This document shows, one piece after another, positions 25,502 through 34,894 of a DNA stretch of 64,000 nucleotides. Numbering within the stretch: position 1 is the first letter of the stretch; each line of letters starts with the position of its first letter. Below the pieces are notes generated by a model. That model made no database searches. It was not told where the DNA came from and worked only from the letters and a program-made list of their open reading frames with translations. Both the position numbers and the translations under genes were made by a program. The stretch is from Sutterella sp. (GTDB lineage: Bacteria > Pseudomonadota > Gammaproteobacteria > Burkholderiales > Burkholderiaceae_F), in the NCBI GenBank assembly GCA_020025915.1, contig JAHHRH010000002.1, positions 1-64,000 on the forward strand, in the 5' to 3' direction.

Positions 25502-26575
25502 TTAAAGGCGTTCGTTTTCAAAAACTTTGACTGGCTGATTCCATGGGCCAAAGCCCAATTCGTCCATCAAGTCGATCATGTCGTCTTCGGGCGGCACGAA
25601 CCATTCCATATATTCACCTGTCTTAGGATGTTCAAGACCCAAGCGAGAGGCGTGCAGAGCTTGACGATGGAAATCGAGCTCATTTTCAAGTTTGACACAA
25701 AGGCCTGCCGCACGACCGCGATAGACCTGGTCACCAATGAGTGGCAAATCTTCACTCGTTAAGTGCACACGGATCTGATGTGTACGCCCCGTATCCAAAC
25801 GGCAAGCCACCCACGACACTGGCAAACCTTCGATACTACTCCAACCCACACAACGGGCACGCGTACGAGCTGGCTTAGCACGAACACCCGTGCTCCCCGG
25901 GAAGCACTTAAAGCGGATGCGGCTACGCGGATCGCGACCAATCGGCGTATCAACAATAAAATCTGGCGCTGCAGAACCCAAAGCAAAAGCCCAATATTCG
26001 CGCTTTACTGTACGCTCTTGAAGCTGACGCACCAAATTCGTTTGAGCTGCTAACGTACGAGCCACCACCATTAACCCAGTAGTATCACGGTCAAGACGAT
26101 GAACGATCCCAGCACGCGGCACCTCACGTAATTCGGGAAAACGCCAAAGAAGGCCATTTAATAGCGTTCCACAGGGATTTCCCGCCCCTGGATGCACCAC
26201 AAGACCCGCAGGCTTATTGACAACGATGATCGTATCATCTTCGTAGACCACATCGAATTCAACACCCTCTTCGGCTGTAAACGCTAGTGCCTCATCCAGA
26301 TGCGGTTCTTCAAGAAGTGCAATCTCATCCCCTTCAGAGACTTTCTGGCGGACTTTTTGAACCACTTCGCCATTGACCTCTACGCTACCGTCTTCGATCA
26401 ATTTTTGAAGACGAGCACGCGAAATATCGGGCATTAAGGTCGCTAAAACCTTATCTAAACGCTCTCCCCAAAAACCTTCGACCGCGAAAGTTGGTAAAGT
26501 GTCATCATCAGCGACGTTCCCTTCGTCTGGGAGGTCGTTATAATTCGAAAGATCTTTTTCGCAACTGCTAGTCAT
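25502..26575 (-). CDS. rluD: 23S rRNA pseudouridine synthase RluD
   Basis: 357 residues from the ATG at 26575. The S4 domain (ERLDKVLATLMPDISRARLQKLIEDGSV) starts near residue 40 and the catalytic motif is GIVHRLDRDTTGLMVVA with the aspartate in HRLDRDT; LDTGRTHQIRVH follows. RluD modifies U1911, U1915 and U1917 of helix 69. An in-frame start 62 codons further out would read through bamD on the other strand and is rejected. The chosen ATG overlaps the bamD ATG head to head (bases 26574-26575 shared). It heads the rluD-pgeF-rimO operon. Confidence 0.94.
   Translation of the reverse strand: MTSSCEKDLSNYNDLPDEGNVADDDTLPTFAVEGFWGERLDKVLATLMPDISRARLQKLIEDGSVEVNGEVVQKVRQKVSEGDEIALLEEPHLDEALAFTAEEGVEFDVVYEDDTIIVVNKPAGLVVHPGAGNPCGTLLNGLLWRFPELREVPRAGIVHRLDRDTTGLMVVARTLAAQTNLVRQLQERTVKREYWAFALGSAAPDFIVDTPIGRDPRSRIRFKCFPGSTGVRAKPARTRARCVGWSSIEGLPVSWVACRLDTGRTHQIRVHLTSEDLPLIGDQVYRGRAAGLCVKLENELDFHRQALHASRLGLEHPKTGEYMEWFVPPEDDMIDLMDELGFGPWNQPVKVFENERL
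26539..26544 (+). promoter_or_regulatory. Candidate -10 element of the bamD promoter, inside rluD
   Basis: TATAAT matches the sigma-70 -10 consensus exactly and lies 29 bases before the bamD ATG, which would give a leader of about 23 bases. No clear -35 is seen. Since bamD and rluD start at the same point on opposite strands, the bamD promoter must lie within rluD codons. Confidence 0.5.
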
Positions 26576-27374
26576 GAATTTCCAGTTTCCTAATAAGCGA
26601 TCCGTCGTACGACTCCTTGCCGTAACGACGCTCACGCTGGCAACCGCCTCCTGCTCTTGGCTCGAATCGATGGATGTTGACCCAACAGCAGAATGGACGG
26701 CCGACAAATTGTATACAGAAGCCCGCGTCGCGCTCGATGAAAGCAATTGGACGCAGGCCAAAGACTATTACACTAAGCTCGAAGCTCGCTACCCCTTTGG
26801 TCGCTATGCCCAGCAAGCTCAGATTGAATTGATCTATGCAAACTGGAAAGATGGCGATGCTGCTCAAGCGGTTCAGGGTGCCGATCGTTTCTTGAAGACG
26901 TATCCCAATCATGCCAACAGTGACTATGTCATGTATCTGAAGGCATTGGCAACACTTAACGAAAACGACGGTTGGTTTGCTCAGCTTTCGGGCCAAGACT
27001 TGGGCGAACGTGACGCGAACGCTGCACAGGAAGCCTTTGACATATTGAAGGAACTTACCCTTCGCTTCCCAGAAAGCCGTTACGCGCCAGAAGCTCGTCG
27101 CCGCATGCACCAGTTAGTGCTTGCTCAGGCGAAACACGAACTTCGGACAGCAGAATACTACTACGTTCGACACGCTTATGTCGCGGCAATTGAACGCGCA
27201 CAACGCGTGGTGCGTGAATTCCAGAACACGCCGATGCGCGATGACGCCCTTTTGTTGATTGTTAAGTCCTACGAAGCACTTGACATGCACGACTTAGCCA
27301 ACGATGCTCGTCGCGTCTATGAACTCAACAAGGGTAAAGAAGTGAAGGTTCGTCGAGAACTCAATCACTCTTAA
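26574..27374 (+). CDS. bamD: Outer membrane assembly lipoprotein BamD
   Basis: 266 residues. The signal peptide ends in the lipobox LATASC (Cys27), so the mature protein is an outer-membrane lipoprotein facing the periplasm. TPR repeats follow: NWTQAKDYYTKLEARYPFGRYAQQAQIELIYANWK is the diagnostic first pair, then DRFLKTYPNH and ELTLRFPESRYAPEARRRM. BamD is the essential partner of BamA in outer-membrane protein insertion. The ATG has no clear ribosome binding site, and no other start fits the signal peptide. The gene is divergent from rluD, as in other betaproteobacteria, and monocistronic with a terminator 20 bases on. Confidence 0.95.
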   Translation: MNFQFPNKRSVVRLLAVTTLTLATASCSWLESMDVDPTAEWTADKLYTEARVALDESNWTQAKDYYTKLEARYPFGRYAQQAQIELIYANWKDGDAAQAVQGADRFLKTYPNHANSDYVMYLKALATLNENDGWFAQLSGQDLGERDANAAQEAFDILKELTLRFPESRYAPEARRRMHQLVLAQAKHELRTAEYYYVRHAYVAAIERAQRVVREFQNTPMRDDALLLIVKSYEALDMHDLANDARRVYELNKGKEVKVRRELNHS

Positions 27375-27393
27375 ACAACAACCAAACAAAAAC

Positions 27394-27425
27394 AGGGAGG
27401 TTTCGTCAAAAAGCCTCCCTTTTTT
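27394..27425 (+). terminator. Terminator after bamD
   Basis: A 7-bp stem (27394-27400 with 27414-27420) followed by a run of T lies about 20 bases after the bamD stop. Confidence 0.85.
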
Positions 27426-27440
27426 CGTTCTATACGAGCC

Positions 27441-28760
27441 TTAGCTGGCGCTTGCTTTTTCTGCCGCCTCAGCACCACGCTTCATATTGACGGGCATCAA
27501 AGCTAAGATCGATGCGACAAAGAAGAGCCCTGTAAAGAGAATAGCCGTGCGATGGTCGTTACCTGTGATCCATGTGATCGCCCCATAAGAGAGGGGACCC
27601 ACAATGGCCGCAAACCACAAAGCCATATTCCAGAAGCTATAAAATTCCGCCAAACGAGAGGACGGCGCAAAGACAGCTACCATCGCGCGGCCAGCACTCT
27701 GTGACGACCCCATTGCGAGTCCTGCCAAATTGGCCGCCACCCAAAATTCCCAACGTTCCGTTGAAAAAGCTGCCACGACAATCATCGACACCCACACTAA
27801 GAACGTGCCGACCAAAGCGCGTTTATGGCCAATACGGTCTTGAATATAACCAAAACCAAAAGCGCCAATCGCTGCGGTGATATTCACCAAAAAGACCATC
27901 AAGAGGGTATCTTGCGTTTCAAAGCCCATCACAGCCGCCGCATAGACTGCCGACAACGTAATCACGACAGACACACCACACTGGTATAAAAAGCCGCACA
28001 CCGACAACCAAGCAAAGTCTCGGAACGTCGACAAACTCCCTAACGTACGACGAATTTCGCTAAAGCTCTCTAGAGCGACACTCTTAACCGCAGCCTTGTC
28101 AGACACTTTGAGTCTTGGGACACTTCTTTCTTTAAGGAATAAAAAGATCGGAAACGCAGCAACTGCAAAAACGATCGCAGTCACAGCCATGGTACCTGCC
28201 ACAGTTTGATCAATGCCGTACCCCAATTGCTCCCCCTCAATTACGACGACTAAGCAGAGTCCCAAAGTCAGAATTCCACCGCAATAACCAAAGCTCCAGC
28301 CCCAACCAGAGACTTTACCCACCGCTTCTTCACGTGCAATTTCAGGCAAAAAGGCGGAATTTAACGATTCACCGACGTTATAAGCGACGTTACTCATGAT
28401 GATCATAAGTGCCGCCCAAAGGATGGTACCTGGCCCCGTCAACATGAGCCCTAACGTGCCACTAACAGCCATCACAGTCGCGACCGCAAGCCAAAGCTTT
28501 TTGCGCGCAGTTGCGTCAGCCACCGCGCCGATGATTGGCATCAACAAAAGACTCACTGCGTTACTGATCGCAATGATGACAGTCCATAAAAAAGTGGCTG
28601 AAGCACTCCCTTCAGCGACAACACTCACAAAGTACGCATTAAAAACGGCCGTGAGAACCACAGTCGTATATCCAGAGTTGGCAAAATCAAAAGCAGCCCA
28701 GGCCCACACTTCGCGCATCGCGACACCGTCTTTAAGGGCCGACTGAGAAAATAAGGTCAT
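27441..28760 (-). CDS. Major facilitator transporter, UMF1 (Atg22-like) family
   Basis: 439 residues with about twelve hydrophobic segments. The N-terminal WAWAAFDFANSGYTTVVLTAVFN is the signature of the UMF1/Atg22-like branch of the MFS, and SLLLMPIIGAVADATARKK is the MFS loop 2-3 motif. Atg22 of yeast exports amino acids from the vacuole; the bacterial substrates are not known. AAGGA lies at proper spacing before the ATG. The gene is 36 bases downstream of the HDAC-family gene on the same strand, so the two may be co-transcribed. Confidence 0.85.
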   Translation of the reverse strand: MTLFSQSALKDGVAMREVWAWAAFDFANSGYTTVVLTAVFNAYFVSVVAEGSASATFLWTVIIAISNAVSLLLMPIIGAVADATARKKLWLAVATVMAVSGTLGLMLTGPGTILWAALMIIMSNVAYNVGESLNSAFLPEIAREEAVGKVSGWGWSFGYCGGILTLGLCLVVVIEGEQLGYGIDQTVAGTMAVTAIVFAVAAFPIFLFLKERSVPRLKVSDKAAVKSVALESFSEIRRTLGSLSTFRDFAWLSVCGFLYQCGVSVVITLSAVYAAAVMGFETQDTLLMVFLVNITAAIGAFGFGYIQDRIGHKRALVGTFLVWVSMIVVAAFSTERWEFWVAANLAGLAMGSSQSAGRAMVAVFAPSSRLAEFYSFWNMALWFAAIVGPLSYGAITWITGNDHRTAILFTGLFFVASILALMPVNMKRGAEAAEKASAS

Positions 28761-28796
28761 TAGAATTGTCCTTTACATAATGAGGTCTTTTGTGTC

Positions 28797-29765
28797 TTAG
28801 TGAGCTCGCTCTCCACGCATCACGAGCATATTAAGGTGACTCATCACGCTACGTGCCAAACTGCGCACGGCGTACCCTCCTTCTAACACGCTCACCAAGC
28901 GCCCTTCACAAAGACTGTCCGCCGCATCCAACAAGCGGCGCGTAATACGGGCATAGTCCATTTCGGTCATTTTGAGTTGAGCCATAGGTTCTTCAGTATG
29001 CGCATCGAATCCTGCCGAGACCATGATAAGATCAGGGTTAAATTTTTCTAAGCTCGGCAACCAAACGGTTTCGAGCACATCTGCTAAAGCATTCCCGTCT
29101 GCCCCTGCTTCCATCGGCGTTGTCACCACATTATTGGGTTGAGGCCTCATCACACGGTTTGGATAGAGCGGCCATTGAAAGAGCGAATGAAAGCGAATTG
29201 CTGCGTTACCCGCTACGATCTCTTCAGTCCCGTCGCCATGATGCACATCAAAGTCAACGATCGCCACACGCTTCGCAAAACCTCGTTGAATCGCCCACAA
29301 AGCCCCAATCGCCACATTATTGAGATAACAAAACCCTCGTGCTTCATGGCGACCAGCATGGTGTCCCGGCGGTCGCACACCACAAAAGGCATTACGAATC
29401 TTGCCAGCAAATAACGCTTCAATCGCCTCGACAACCGCACCCGCACTTTTCATAGCAACATCAAAGGTCTCCTTACCTACTCGGGTATCGGACGCCGTAA
29501 AGGTGGCCAAAGCCACAGAGTCGCCTTCTGATGCCGCTTCGAGTCGGTGGACGTATTCTTCGTCATGCGCAAGGAGCACAGCTTCTAACGGTGCGCGTGC
29601 CGCTTCGACTCGCCAAACACGATCATCAATCCCTAACGCGATCATATTGTTTTCAATATGGTTCAATCGTTCAGGGCATTCAGGTGCCTCGGATAACGGA
29701 TTAGGCACCAACACACAATCATGAGTAAAGTAGCCAGTTGACGCATCAGCCGGGTTCTTTTGCAT
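28797..29765 (-). CDS. Histone-deacetylase-superfamily hydrolase
   Basis: 322 residues. The arginase/deacetylase fold motifs are all present: CGVRPPGHHAGRHEARGFCY (the paired histidines of the charge relay), VAIVDFDVHHGDGTEEI (zinc ligands Asp and His), and MVSAGFDAHTEEPMAQLKM. Bacterial class II-like members deacetylate polyamines, acetoin-related or other small acetylated molecules, or protein lysines; nothing here fixes the substrate. The first 40 residues (TGYFTHDCVLVPN) fit this branch. It lies upstream of the UMF1 transporter gene and is divergent from mltB. Confidence 0.88.
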   Translation of the reverse strand: MQKNPADASTGYFTHDCVLVPNPLSEAPECPERLNHIENNMIALGIDDRVWRVEAARAPLEAVLLAHDEEYVHRLEAASEGDSVALATFTASDTRVGKETFDVAMKSAGAVVEAIEALFAGKIRNAFCGVRPPGHHAGRHEARGFCYLNNVAIGALWAIQRGFAKRVAIVDFDVHHGDGTEEIVAGNAAIRFHSLFQWPLYPNRVMRPQPNNVVTTPMEAGADGNALADVLETVWLPSLEKFNPDLIMVSAGFDAHTEEPMAQLKMTEMDYARITRRLLDAADSLCEGRLVSVLEGGYAVRSLARSVMSHLNMLVMRGERAH

Positions 29766-29972
29766 AGTTTTCCTTTATTGTGGTGCACGCTCTGCTCTCA
29801 ATCTAAGCCAAGCGCAACACTTCTTTTTTATTCGGCAAGCCAGGGATTTTTTTCATGGATCACACCCCTGGTATTGGTTTCATTTTAACGTACCAACGAC
29901 ATTTTCAGACTAAAGCCTAAAAGCCTCATGTTATCGGACGTTACGACGCTCGTTCTTAGCGTGAGAGGTTGC

Positions 29973-29978
29973 TACAAT
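29973..29978 (+). promoter_or_regulatory. Candidate extended -10 element of mltB
   Basis: TACAAT preceded by TGC gives an extended -10 pattern 39 bases before the mltB ATG at 30017. It would place the transcript start near 29985, downstream of the longer in-frame TTG start at 29969, and so supports the shorter protein. Confidence 0.4.
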
Positions 29979-30016
29979 GCTTTGAAACCTTTATTTTTGA
30001 CGTTACTTATTCATTC

Positions 30017-31156
30017 ATGATACCAACGCCACTTCCCCGTCTATCGGGCCTTTCTTTCGCCATCGCCGCGATGCTCGCCACTTTACCAGCTGGCCAGCCC
30101 GCGTACGCTGACGCATCTTCGAGTCAGGTTGCCGCGTTGGATGTCGCTGATATCCCCCTCAAGTCACCTTCGGCCTCAGACTATCTCGAGCGTGACGACG
30201 TCAAAGCTTTTTTGGCTGAAGTGCATCACACCTACAAGATTCCTATGGCATGGCTCGAGGATGAAGTTGCCGTTGCGCGCTACTCCGAAACCGCCGAACG
30301 TTTGATGACCCCCAAGCCACGTGATCCGATTGTGCGTAAAGATATGCCCAAAGACACTAAAGTACCTAAACGCAACTTTTCACAATACGCAAAGCCTTTC
30401 TTGAGCCCCGAACGAATCGCGCGCGGCAAAGAATTCATGGCTCGCAATAAAGAAGTCTTCGATCGTATTGATAAGTCGCACGGGGTACCTCGCCACGTCA
30501 TTACGGCCATCATTGGGGTTGAAACCATGTACGGACGTAACATGGGGCGCTATCGTGTACTCGACTCGTTAATGACCTTGAGTTTTGATTACACCCGTCG
30601 AGCGAATTTCTTTAAAAAAGAACTGGCTGCCTTTTTAGACTTTTGTTGGCGTCAAGAGATTTCACCTGTCACCGTCTTGGGTAGCTTTGCGGGCGCCATT
30701 GGCTACGGCCAATTTATGCCAAGTTCCGTCGACCGTTGGGGGTTCGATGGAGATGAGGATGGAAAAATTGACCTGATCGACAATGAAGCCGATGCCATTG
30801 CATCGGTCGCAAACTTCCTTGTGGCACACGGTTGGACACCTGGCCGTGGCGTCCTTTATACCGTCACAGCCTCTGACGAAATCTTTGAAGCCACCGATTC
30901 TGGTGGTATTGAAGCCCACAGCACAGTTGGTGAGATGACTAAAGTCGGCGTCAAACTCTATGAGCACTTCCCACTCCCAGACGACGAACCTGTGTTACTA
31001 GTTGACCTGCCTCAACGCAATGCTAAAGGTCAGCTCTATACCAAGTGGTATTTAGGGACGTGCAACTTCTCCGCCATTCTTCGCTATAACCGCAGTTACT
31101 TCTATGCGGCCGCTGTCACACTCCTTGCTGATCGCATTGCCAAATCTCCAAATTAA
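30017..31156 (+). CDS. mltB: Lytic murein transglycosylase B
   Basis: 379 residues from the ATG at 30017, which opens into a signal peptide ending near QPAYA. The SLT-type catalytic glutamate is in IGVETMYGRNMGRY (Glu169), followed by FAGAIGYGQFMPSSV and NEADAIASVANFL, as in MltB. The enzyme cleaves glycan strands to 1,6-anhydro ends in the periplasm. No lipobox is seen, so this member is probably soluble and exported rather than a lipoprotein as in E. coli. It is 56 bases upstream of an unrelated FAH-family gene. Confidence 0.93.
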   Translation: MIPTPLPRLSGLSFAIAAMLATLPAGQPAYADASSSQVAALDVADIPLKSPSASDYLERDDVKAFLAEVHHTYKIPMAWLEDEVAVARYSETAERLMTPKPRDPIVRKDMPKDTKVPKRNFSQYAKPFLSPERIARGKEFMARNKEVFDRIDKSHGVPRHVITAIIGVETMYGRNMGRYRVLDSLMTLSFDYTRRANFFKKELAAFLDFCWRQEISPVTVLGSFAGAIGYGQFMPSSVDRWGFDGDEDGKIDLIDNEADAIASVANFLVAHGWTPGRGVLYTVTASDEIFEATDSGGIEAHSTVGEMTKVGVKLYEHFPLPDDEPVLLVDLPQRNAKGQLYTKWYLGTCNFSAILRYNRSYFYAAAVTLLADRIAKSPN

Positions 31157-31212
31157 GTCGGCGGTGTAAACTATAGGCGTTTTTTTTACTTTCTCCCTGC
31201 GGAGTCTTTTTC

Positions 31213-31893
31213 ATGCCATTTGTTTTTGCCCCGCCGCAACAACCGGTCGTTCCTATTCAGGATGAGCGCTATACCTTCTTTCCGATTCATCGTGTCTACG
31301 GGGTCGCAAAGAACTACGCTGAACCCGGTACGCAAGTGAAGGATGTTCCGTTTTTCTTCATGAAAGCGGTCGACACCGTCGCCCCTGTTGCCGAAGGTGA
31401 CTGTCTTTCGGTACCCATGCCCGCACATTCCCAAGACGTAAAGCACGAAATTGAACTCGTGGCTGCCCTTGGTAAGGGTGGTCGCAACATGACGCTCGAA
31501 GAAGCTGCTGAAGCCGTTTGGGGATGGTGTGTCGGGATCGACTTTACGTTGGGTGACCAAAAGATGCCCTCAGGCGCCAACGACATTACGCGCGCCAAAA
31601 ATTTTGAGCGCGCTGCGCCAGTGAGTTACATTCGCCCTGCTTACCGTTGTCCGATGCCCGAGCCTGCTGACCTTTGGCTCTACGTCAATAATCGTAAACG
31701 CCAAGGTGGCTCGACCGATCATTTGATTTTGAGTCCCTTAGAAACCATCGTTGAACTCTCCAAATATTGGGAATTGCGCCCAGGTGACTTGATCTTCACT
31801 GGGACGCCTTCGGGGGCTGGTTCCGTTCAGCCTGGTGACCTCCTTAAAGGGGGCGTCAATGGCGTCGGATCCATTGAAGTCAAAATCGTTTAA
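31213..31893 (+). CDS. Fumarylacetoacetate-hydrolase-family protein
   Basis: 226 residues, single FAH domain. YGVAKNYAEP, FFFMKAVDTVAP, the metal ligands in HEIELVAALGKGG and GIDFTLGDQKM, and PGDLIFTGTPSGAG near the C-terminus define the family. Members hydrolyse or isomerise beta-diketo acids such as acylpyruvates and oxaloacetate, often in aromatic or amino-acid breakdown. The short form resembles YcgM-type acylpyruvases. No pathway partner is adjacent, so the substrate is open. Confidence 0.88.
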   Translation: MPFVFAPPQQPVVPIQDERYTFFPIHRVYGVAKNYAEPGTQVKDVPFFFMKAVDTVAPVAEGDCLSVPMPAHSQDVKHEIELVAALGKGGRNMTLEEAAEAVWGWCVGIDFTLGDQKMPSGANDITRAKNFERAAPVSYIRPAYRCPMPEPADLWLYVNNRKRQGGSTDHLILSPLETIVELSKYWELRPGDLIFTGTPSGAGSVQPGDLLKGGVNGVGSIEVKIV

Positions 31894-32048
31894 TGTTTTT
31901 TTGTGATAAATCGGTTGTCTAGCGCGTCGCCATTTCGAGTATTTCACCATTTCACTCCTCGTCATTCAGGTAGACACTAGGCTACTACCAGACTGGTCTA
32001 GCGCTTCAAAACTTGCTAAGATCATGGATTGTTTTGCTTAAAGGCGCC

Positions 32049-32150
32049 TACAATCGACGCTTTTTAACGCGAGAAGATGGGAGACACTCACCATCTCGGG
32101 CTGCCGATCTCTTATCGGTCTCACTGCAAGTCGGCTCTCACACCGCTTGC
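32049..32150 (+). promoter_or_regulatory. Structured leader of pssA with three consecutive hairpins
   Basis: TACAAT at 32049-32054 may be a -10 element. After it come three separate stem-loops: 32075-32080 with 32091-32096, 32104-32108 with 32114-32118, and 32126-32134 with 32143-32150 (the last with one bulge). None is followed by a T-run. The pssA ATG is at 32176. The remaining part of the 282-base gap before it shows nothing recognisable. Confidence 0.4.
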
Positions 32151-32175
32151 AATATAAGGTTTTGAACTAACAAAG

Positions 32176-33021
32176 ATGAGCAATCCCAACGCACCTCAGC
32201 GCGAAAGTTTGGCCTCTATCGGCCAGCGTCGCCTCAATACGGTTAAATGCAAGAGCATTTATGTTCTTCCGAACGCTTTTACGGCTGCCGCTCTCTTCTC
32301 TGCTTTCTACGGCATCATCTCCGCGATGAACGGTGACTTTATCGCCGCCGCTATCGCTGTTTTCTTCTCCATGCTCTTTGACGGCATGGACGGTCGTGTG
32401 GCTCGCTTGACGCACACCCAATCTGAATTCGGTGTTCAGATGGACTCCTTGGCTGACGCCGTAAGTTTCGGTGTTGCCCCTGGCCTCATCGTCTACGAAT
32501 ACACCCTCAAGGGGCTTGGCAAGTTAGGTTGGGCCATTGCGTTCATCTACTGCCTCTGTGCCATTCTTCGTTTAGCTCGCTTCAACTGCAACGTAGGCGT
32601 CGTGAGCAAGAACTACTTCCAGGGCTTGCCCTCTCCGGCTGCAGCTGCTTTAGTGTGTGGCTTTGTATGGCTCGGTTGCGAAGGCAAGTTGCCCGATTGG
32701 CTTCTGCCCTATCAGAGCGAAATCGCCGCTGTTGTGACGCTCTATGCAGGTCTCACCATGGTGTCCAACGCCCCCTTCTTCTCGGGTAAAAGCTACGCGG
32801 TTGTGCGCACGATTCCGTTCTGGTTCATCGTTCTGTTCTCCTTGCTTTTCATCGTGATTTCGAGCAACACATCGCTCTCGATCTTTGTCCTCTTCTGCTT
32901 GTATGCCCTCTCTGGCTTTGCCTATGGCTTCTACTGCTGGTGGACGGGTCGTCCTAACCCCATTCAAGCCGACATTGCCGCTGCCACCGCTGCGGCTGAA
33001 GAAGAGGCTAAAGCCCAATAA
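32176..33021 (+). CDS. pssA: CDP-diacylglycerol-serine O-phosphatidyltransferase
   Basis: 281 residues with about eight membrane segments. The CDP-alcohol phosphatidyltransferase signature is complete in DGMDGRVARL followed by FGVQMDSLADAVSFG (DGxxAR-x8-Gx3Dx3D). It makes phosphatidylserine from CDP-diacylglycerol and serine in the inner membrane; psd in this same window turns the product into phosphatidylethanolamine. It is the integral-membrane type of PssA, not the E. coli phospholipase-D-like type. A terminator at 33046-33080 follows. Confidence 0.92.
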   Translation: MSNPNAPQRESLASIGQRRLNTVKCKSIYVLPNAFTAAALFSAFYGIISAMNGDFIAAAIAVFFSMLFDGMDGRVARLTHTQSEFGVQMDSLADAVSFGVAPGLIVYEYTLKGLGKLGWAIAFIYCLCAILRLARFNCNVGVVSKNYFQGLPSPAAAALVCGFVWLGCEGKLPDWLLPYQSEIAAVVTLYAGLTMVSNAPFFSGKSYAVVRTIPFWFIVLFSLLFIVISSNTSLSIFVLFCLYALSGFAYGFYCWWTGRPNPIQADIAAATAAAEEEAKAQ

Positions 33022-33045
33022 TTGCTAACCTCTTTTTTGAGATTG

Positions 33046-33080
33046 AAACGCCGTGGTTCTCTTCAGATCGCGGCGTTTTG
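33046..33080 (+). terminator. Terminator after pssA
   Basis: A 7-8 bp stem (from 33046 with 33071-33077) closes on TTTTGCTTTT about 25 bases after the pssA stop. The remaining 235 bases up to the AbgT gene show no gene. Confidence 0.8.
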
Positions 33081-33316
33081 CTTTTCATACCCTCAACACT
33101 CTCACCAACGTCGCCTCAGTGTGCCTTACTGACTCGAGTCTTTTTCGCATCATTTTCAAACCACTTTTTCTCGTCCTCGCTTACAATACAGGGCTTCGGC
33201 TAAGTTAAAGTTCACGCCGAGTCACGACCTGTCCCCTTCCTTATCAGGCCCTACGGTGTCACTTCAAAAGAAGCGCTACCTTTGGACAGGAATCGTTAAA
33301 ATACAAAGGAATAACG

Positions 33317-34876
33317 ATGACTCCAACCACTCCACAGCCAACGGGAGCCCTCAATCGCTTTCTGAACGTGATTGAAGCCGCTGGTAACAAGCTGCCGCAC
33401 ATTACGATGCTCTTTATTTGGGCGCTCATCATCACGTGTGTGCTTTCTTTCGTGTTGTCCTTCTTTACATTTGACTACCACCACCCTACGACAGGTCAGA
33501 TTATTCAGGTAGTCAATATCCTTTCGCCGCAGAATTTGCTTGATCTCGTCATCAGCTCTGTACGCAACTTCATGAACTTCCCGCCGCTTGGCATCACGCT
33601 TGTGGCCACGTTGGGTATTGGTATTGCCGAAGGCTCTGGCTTCATTCGCACGTTATTGCGTAAGCTCATGAGCTACATCCCTCGCTCGGCTTTGACGCCT
33701 GCCGTGATCGTCGTCTCGATCATCTGTCACTTGGCGAGCGATTCCGTCTACGTCATTTTGATGCCGTTGGCCGCCTTGATGTTCTATGCTGCAGGTCGCC
33801 ATCCGCTCGCTGGTGTTGCCTGTTCGTTCGCAGGTCTTTCTGGTGGCTTCACGGCTTCTTATACGCCGTCCGTGATCGACCCGATCATGCAAAGCTTTAC
33901 GCAGTCTGCAGCTCAGTCGATTGACCCCACCTATACGGTGAACGTCCTTTGTAACTACTTCTACGCTTTGGGTGGTACTTTCTTCGTGATCGCCGCCTGT
34001 TGGTACGTCACGGACAAAATCGTTGAACCGCGTCTTTGGGCAACGATGCCGCTCGACAAGGGGCTCGAAAAGGATCCTGACCTGCAGATCCCCCCAATTA
34101 CGGATCTTGAAAACAAGGCTTACCGTCGCGCCAGCCTCGTCTTCTTGGGTCTTGGCGTTTTGCTCTTTGCGCTCTGCTTCCCTGAAAACTCCATACTTCG
34201 CGCGCCTGATGGCTCTTTGACGAGCCCGAAGGCCCCCGTCATGCAGGCCATCGTTCCATTACTCTTCATCTTCTTTGCGTTGCCTGGCATCGTCTATGGC
34301 TACACAGCTGGCACCTTTAAGTCCTCCGCCGATGTGATCCATTCGATGGAAGAAATCATGAAGATGTTGCTCGGATTTATGGTCTTTGCCTTCTTTGCAG
34401 CACAGTTCCTTTATGTGTTTGGTAAGTCCAACATTGGTACGTTGATGGCCATCTCGGGCGCTCAGTTCTTGAAGGATCTAGGAATGCCTTCGACGATTTC
34501 GCTCTTAGGTATTATCATCTTCACGGGCTTCTTGAACCTCTTGATCACGTCTGCCACCTCGAAGTGGGCCGTCCTTTCAACGATTTTCGTCCCGATGCTC
34601 ATGCTTTTGGGTATCTCGCCGGAACTCACGCAGGCCGCTTTCCGTGTGTCTGACTCTGCCGTGAACGTCTGTACACCGATGTTCCCCTTCTATCCACTCT
34701 TGATCATGTACTGCCAGAAGTACTGTAAGAAGGCTGGTGTGGGTACGTTGAGCTCAATGATGTTGCCTTACACGTTTGCGTTGCTCATCGTCTTGACGGT
34801 CGTGCTTTACGCTTACTGGGGACTTGGCCTTCCAATTGGTTTCGATTCTGGCTACGTCTATCCCCCCGTTAAATAA
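33317..34876 (+). CDS. abgT: AbgT-family transporter (p-aminobenzoyl-glutamate type)
   Basis: 519 residues with about eleven hydrophobic segments. The AbgT family is recognised from NRFLNVIEAAGNKLPHITMLF at the start, FPPLGITLVATLGIGIAEGSGF, HLASDSVYVILMPLAALMF and AGLSGGFTASYTPSVIDP. E. coli AbgT imports p-aminobenzoyl-glutamate for folate salvage, while some homologues export sulfonamides, so direction here is uncertain. AAGGA precedes the start. pepT, a peptidase, follows after a terminator, so the pair may share a peptide/glutamate-salvage theme without being one operon. Confidence 0.88.
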   Translation: MTPTTPQPTGALNRFLNVIEAAGNKLPHITMLFIWALIITCVLSFVLSFFTFDYHHPTTGQIIQVVNILSPQNLLDLVISSVRNFMNFPPLGITLVATLGIGIAEGSGFIRTLLRKLMSYIPRSALTPAVIVVSIICHLASDSVYVILMPLAALMFYAAGRHPLAGVACSFAGLSGGFTASYTPSVIDPIMQSFTQSAAQSIDPTYTVNVLCNYFYALGGTFFVIAACWYVTDKIVEPRLWATMPLDKGLEKDPDLQIPPITDLENKAYRRASLVFLGLGVLLFALCFPENSILRAPDGSLTSPKAPVMQAIVPLLFIFFALPGIVYGYTAGTFKSSADVIHSMEEIMKMLLGFMVFAFFAAQFLYVFGKSNIGTLMAISGAQFLKDLGMPSTISLLGIIIFTGFLNLLITSATSKWAVLSTIFVPMLMLLGISPELTQAAFRVSDSAVNVCTPMFPFYPLLIMYCQKYCKKAGVGTLSSMMLPYTFALLIVLTVVLYAYWGLGLPIGFDSGYVYPPVK

Positions 34877-34894
34877 TTCACTACTTTAAGTGTT

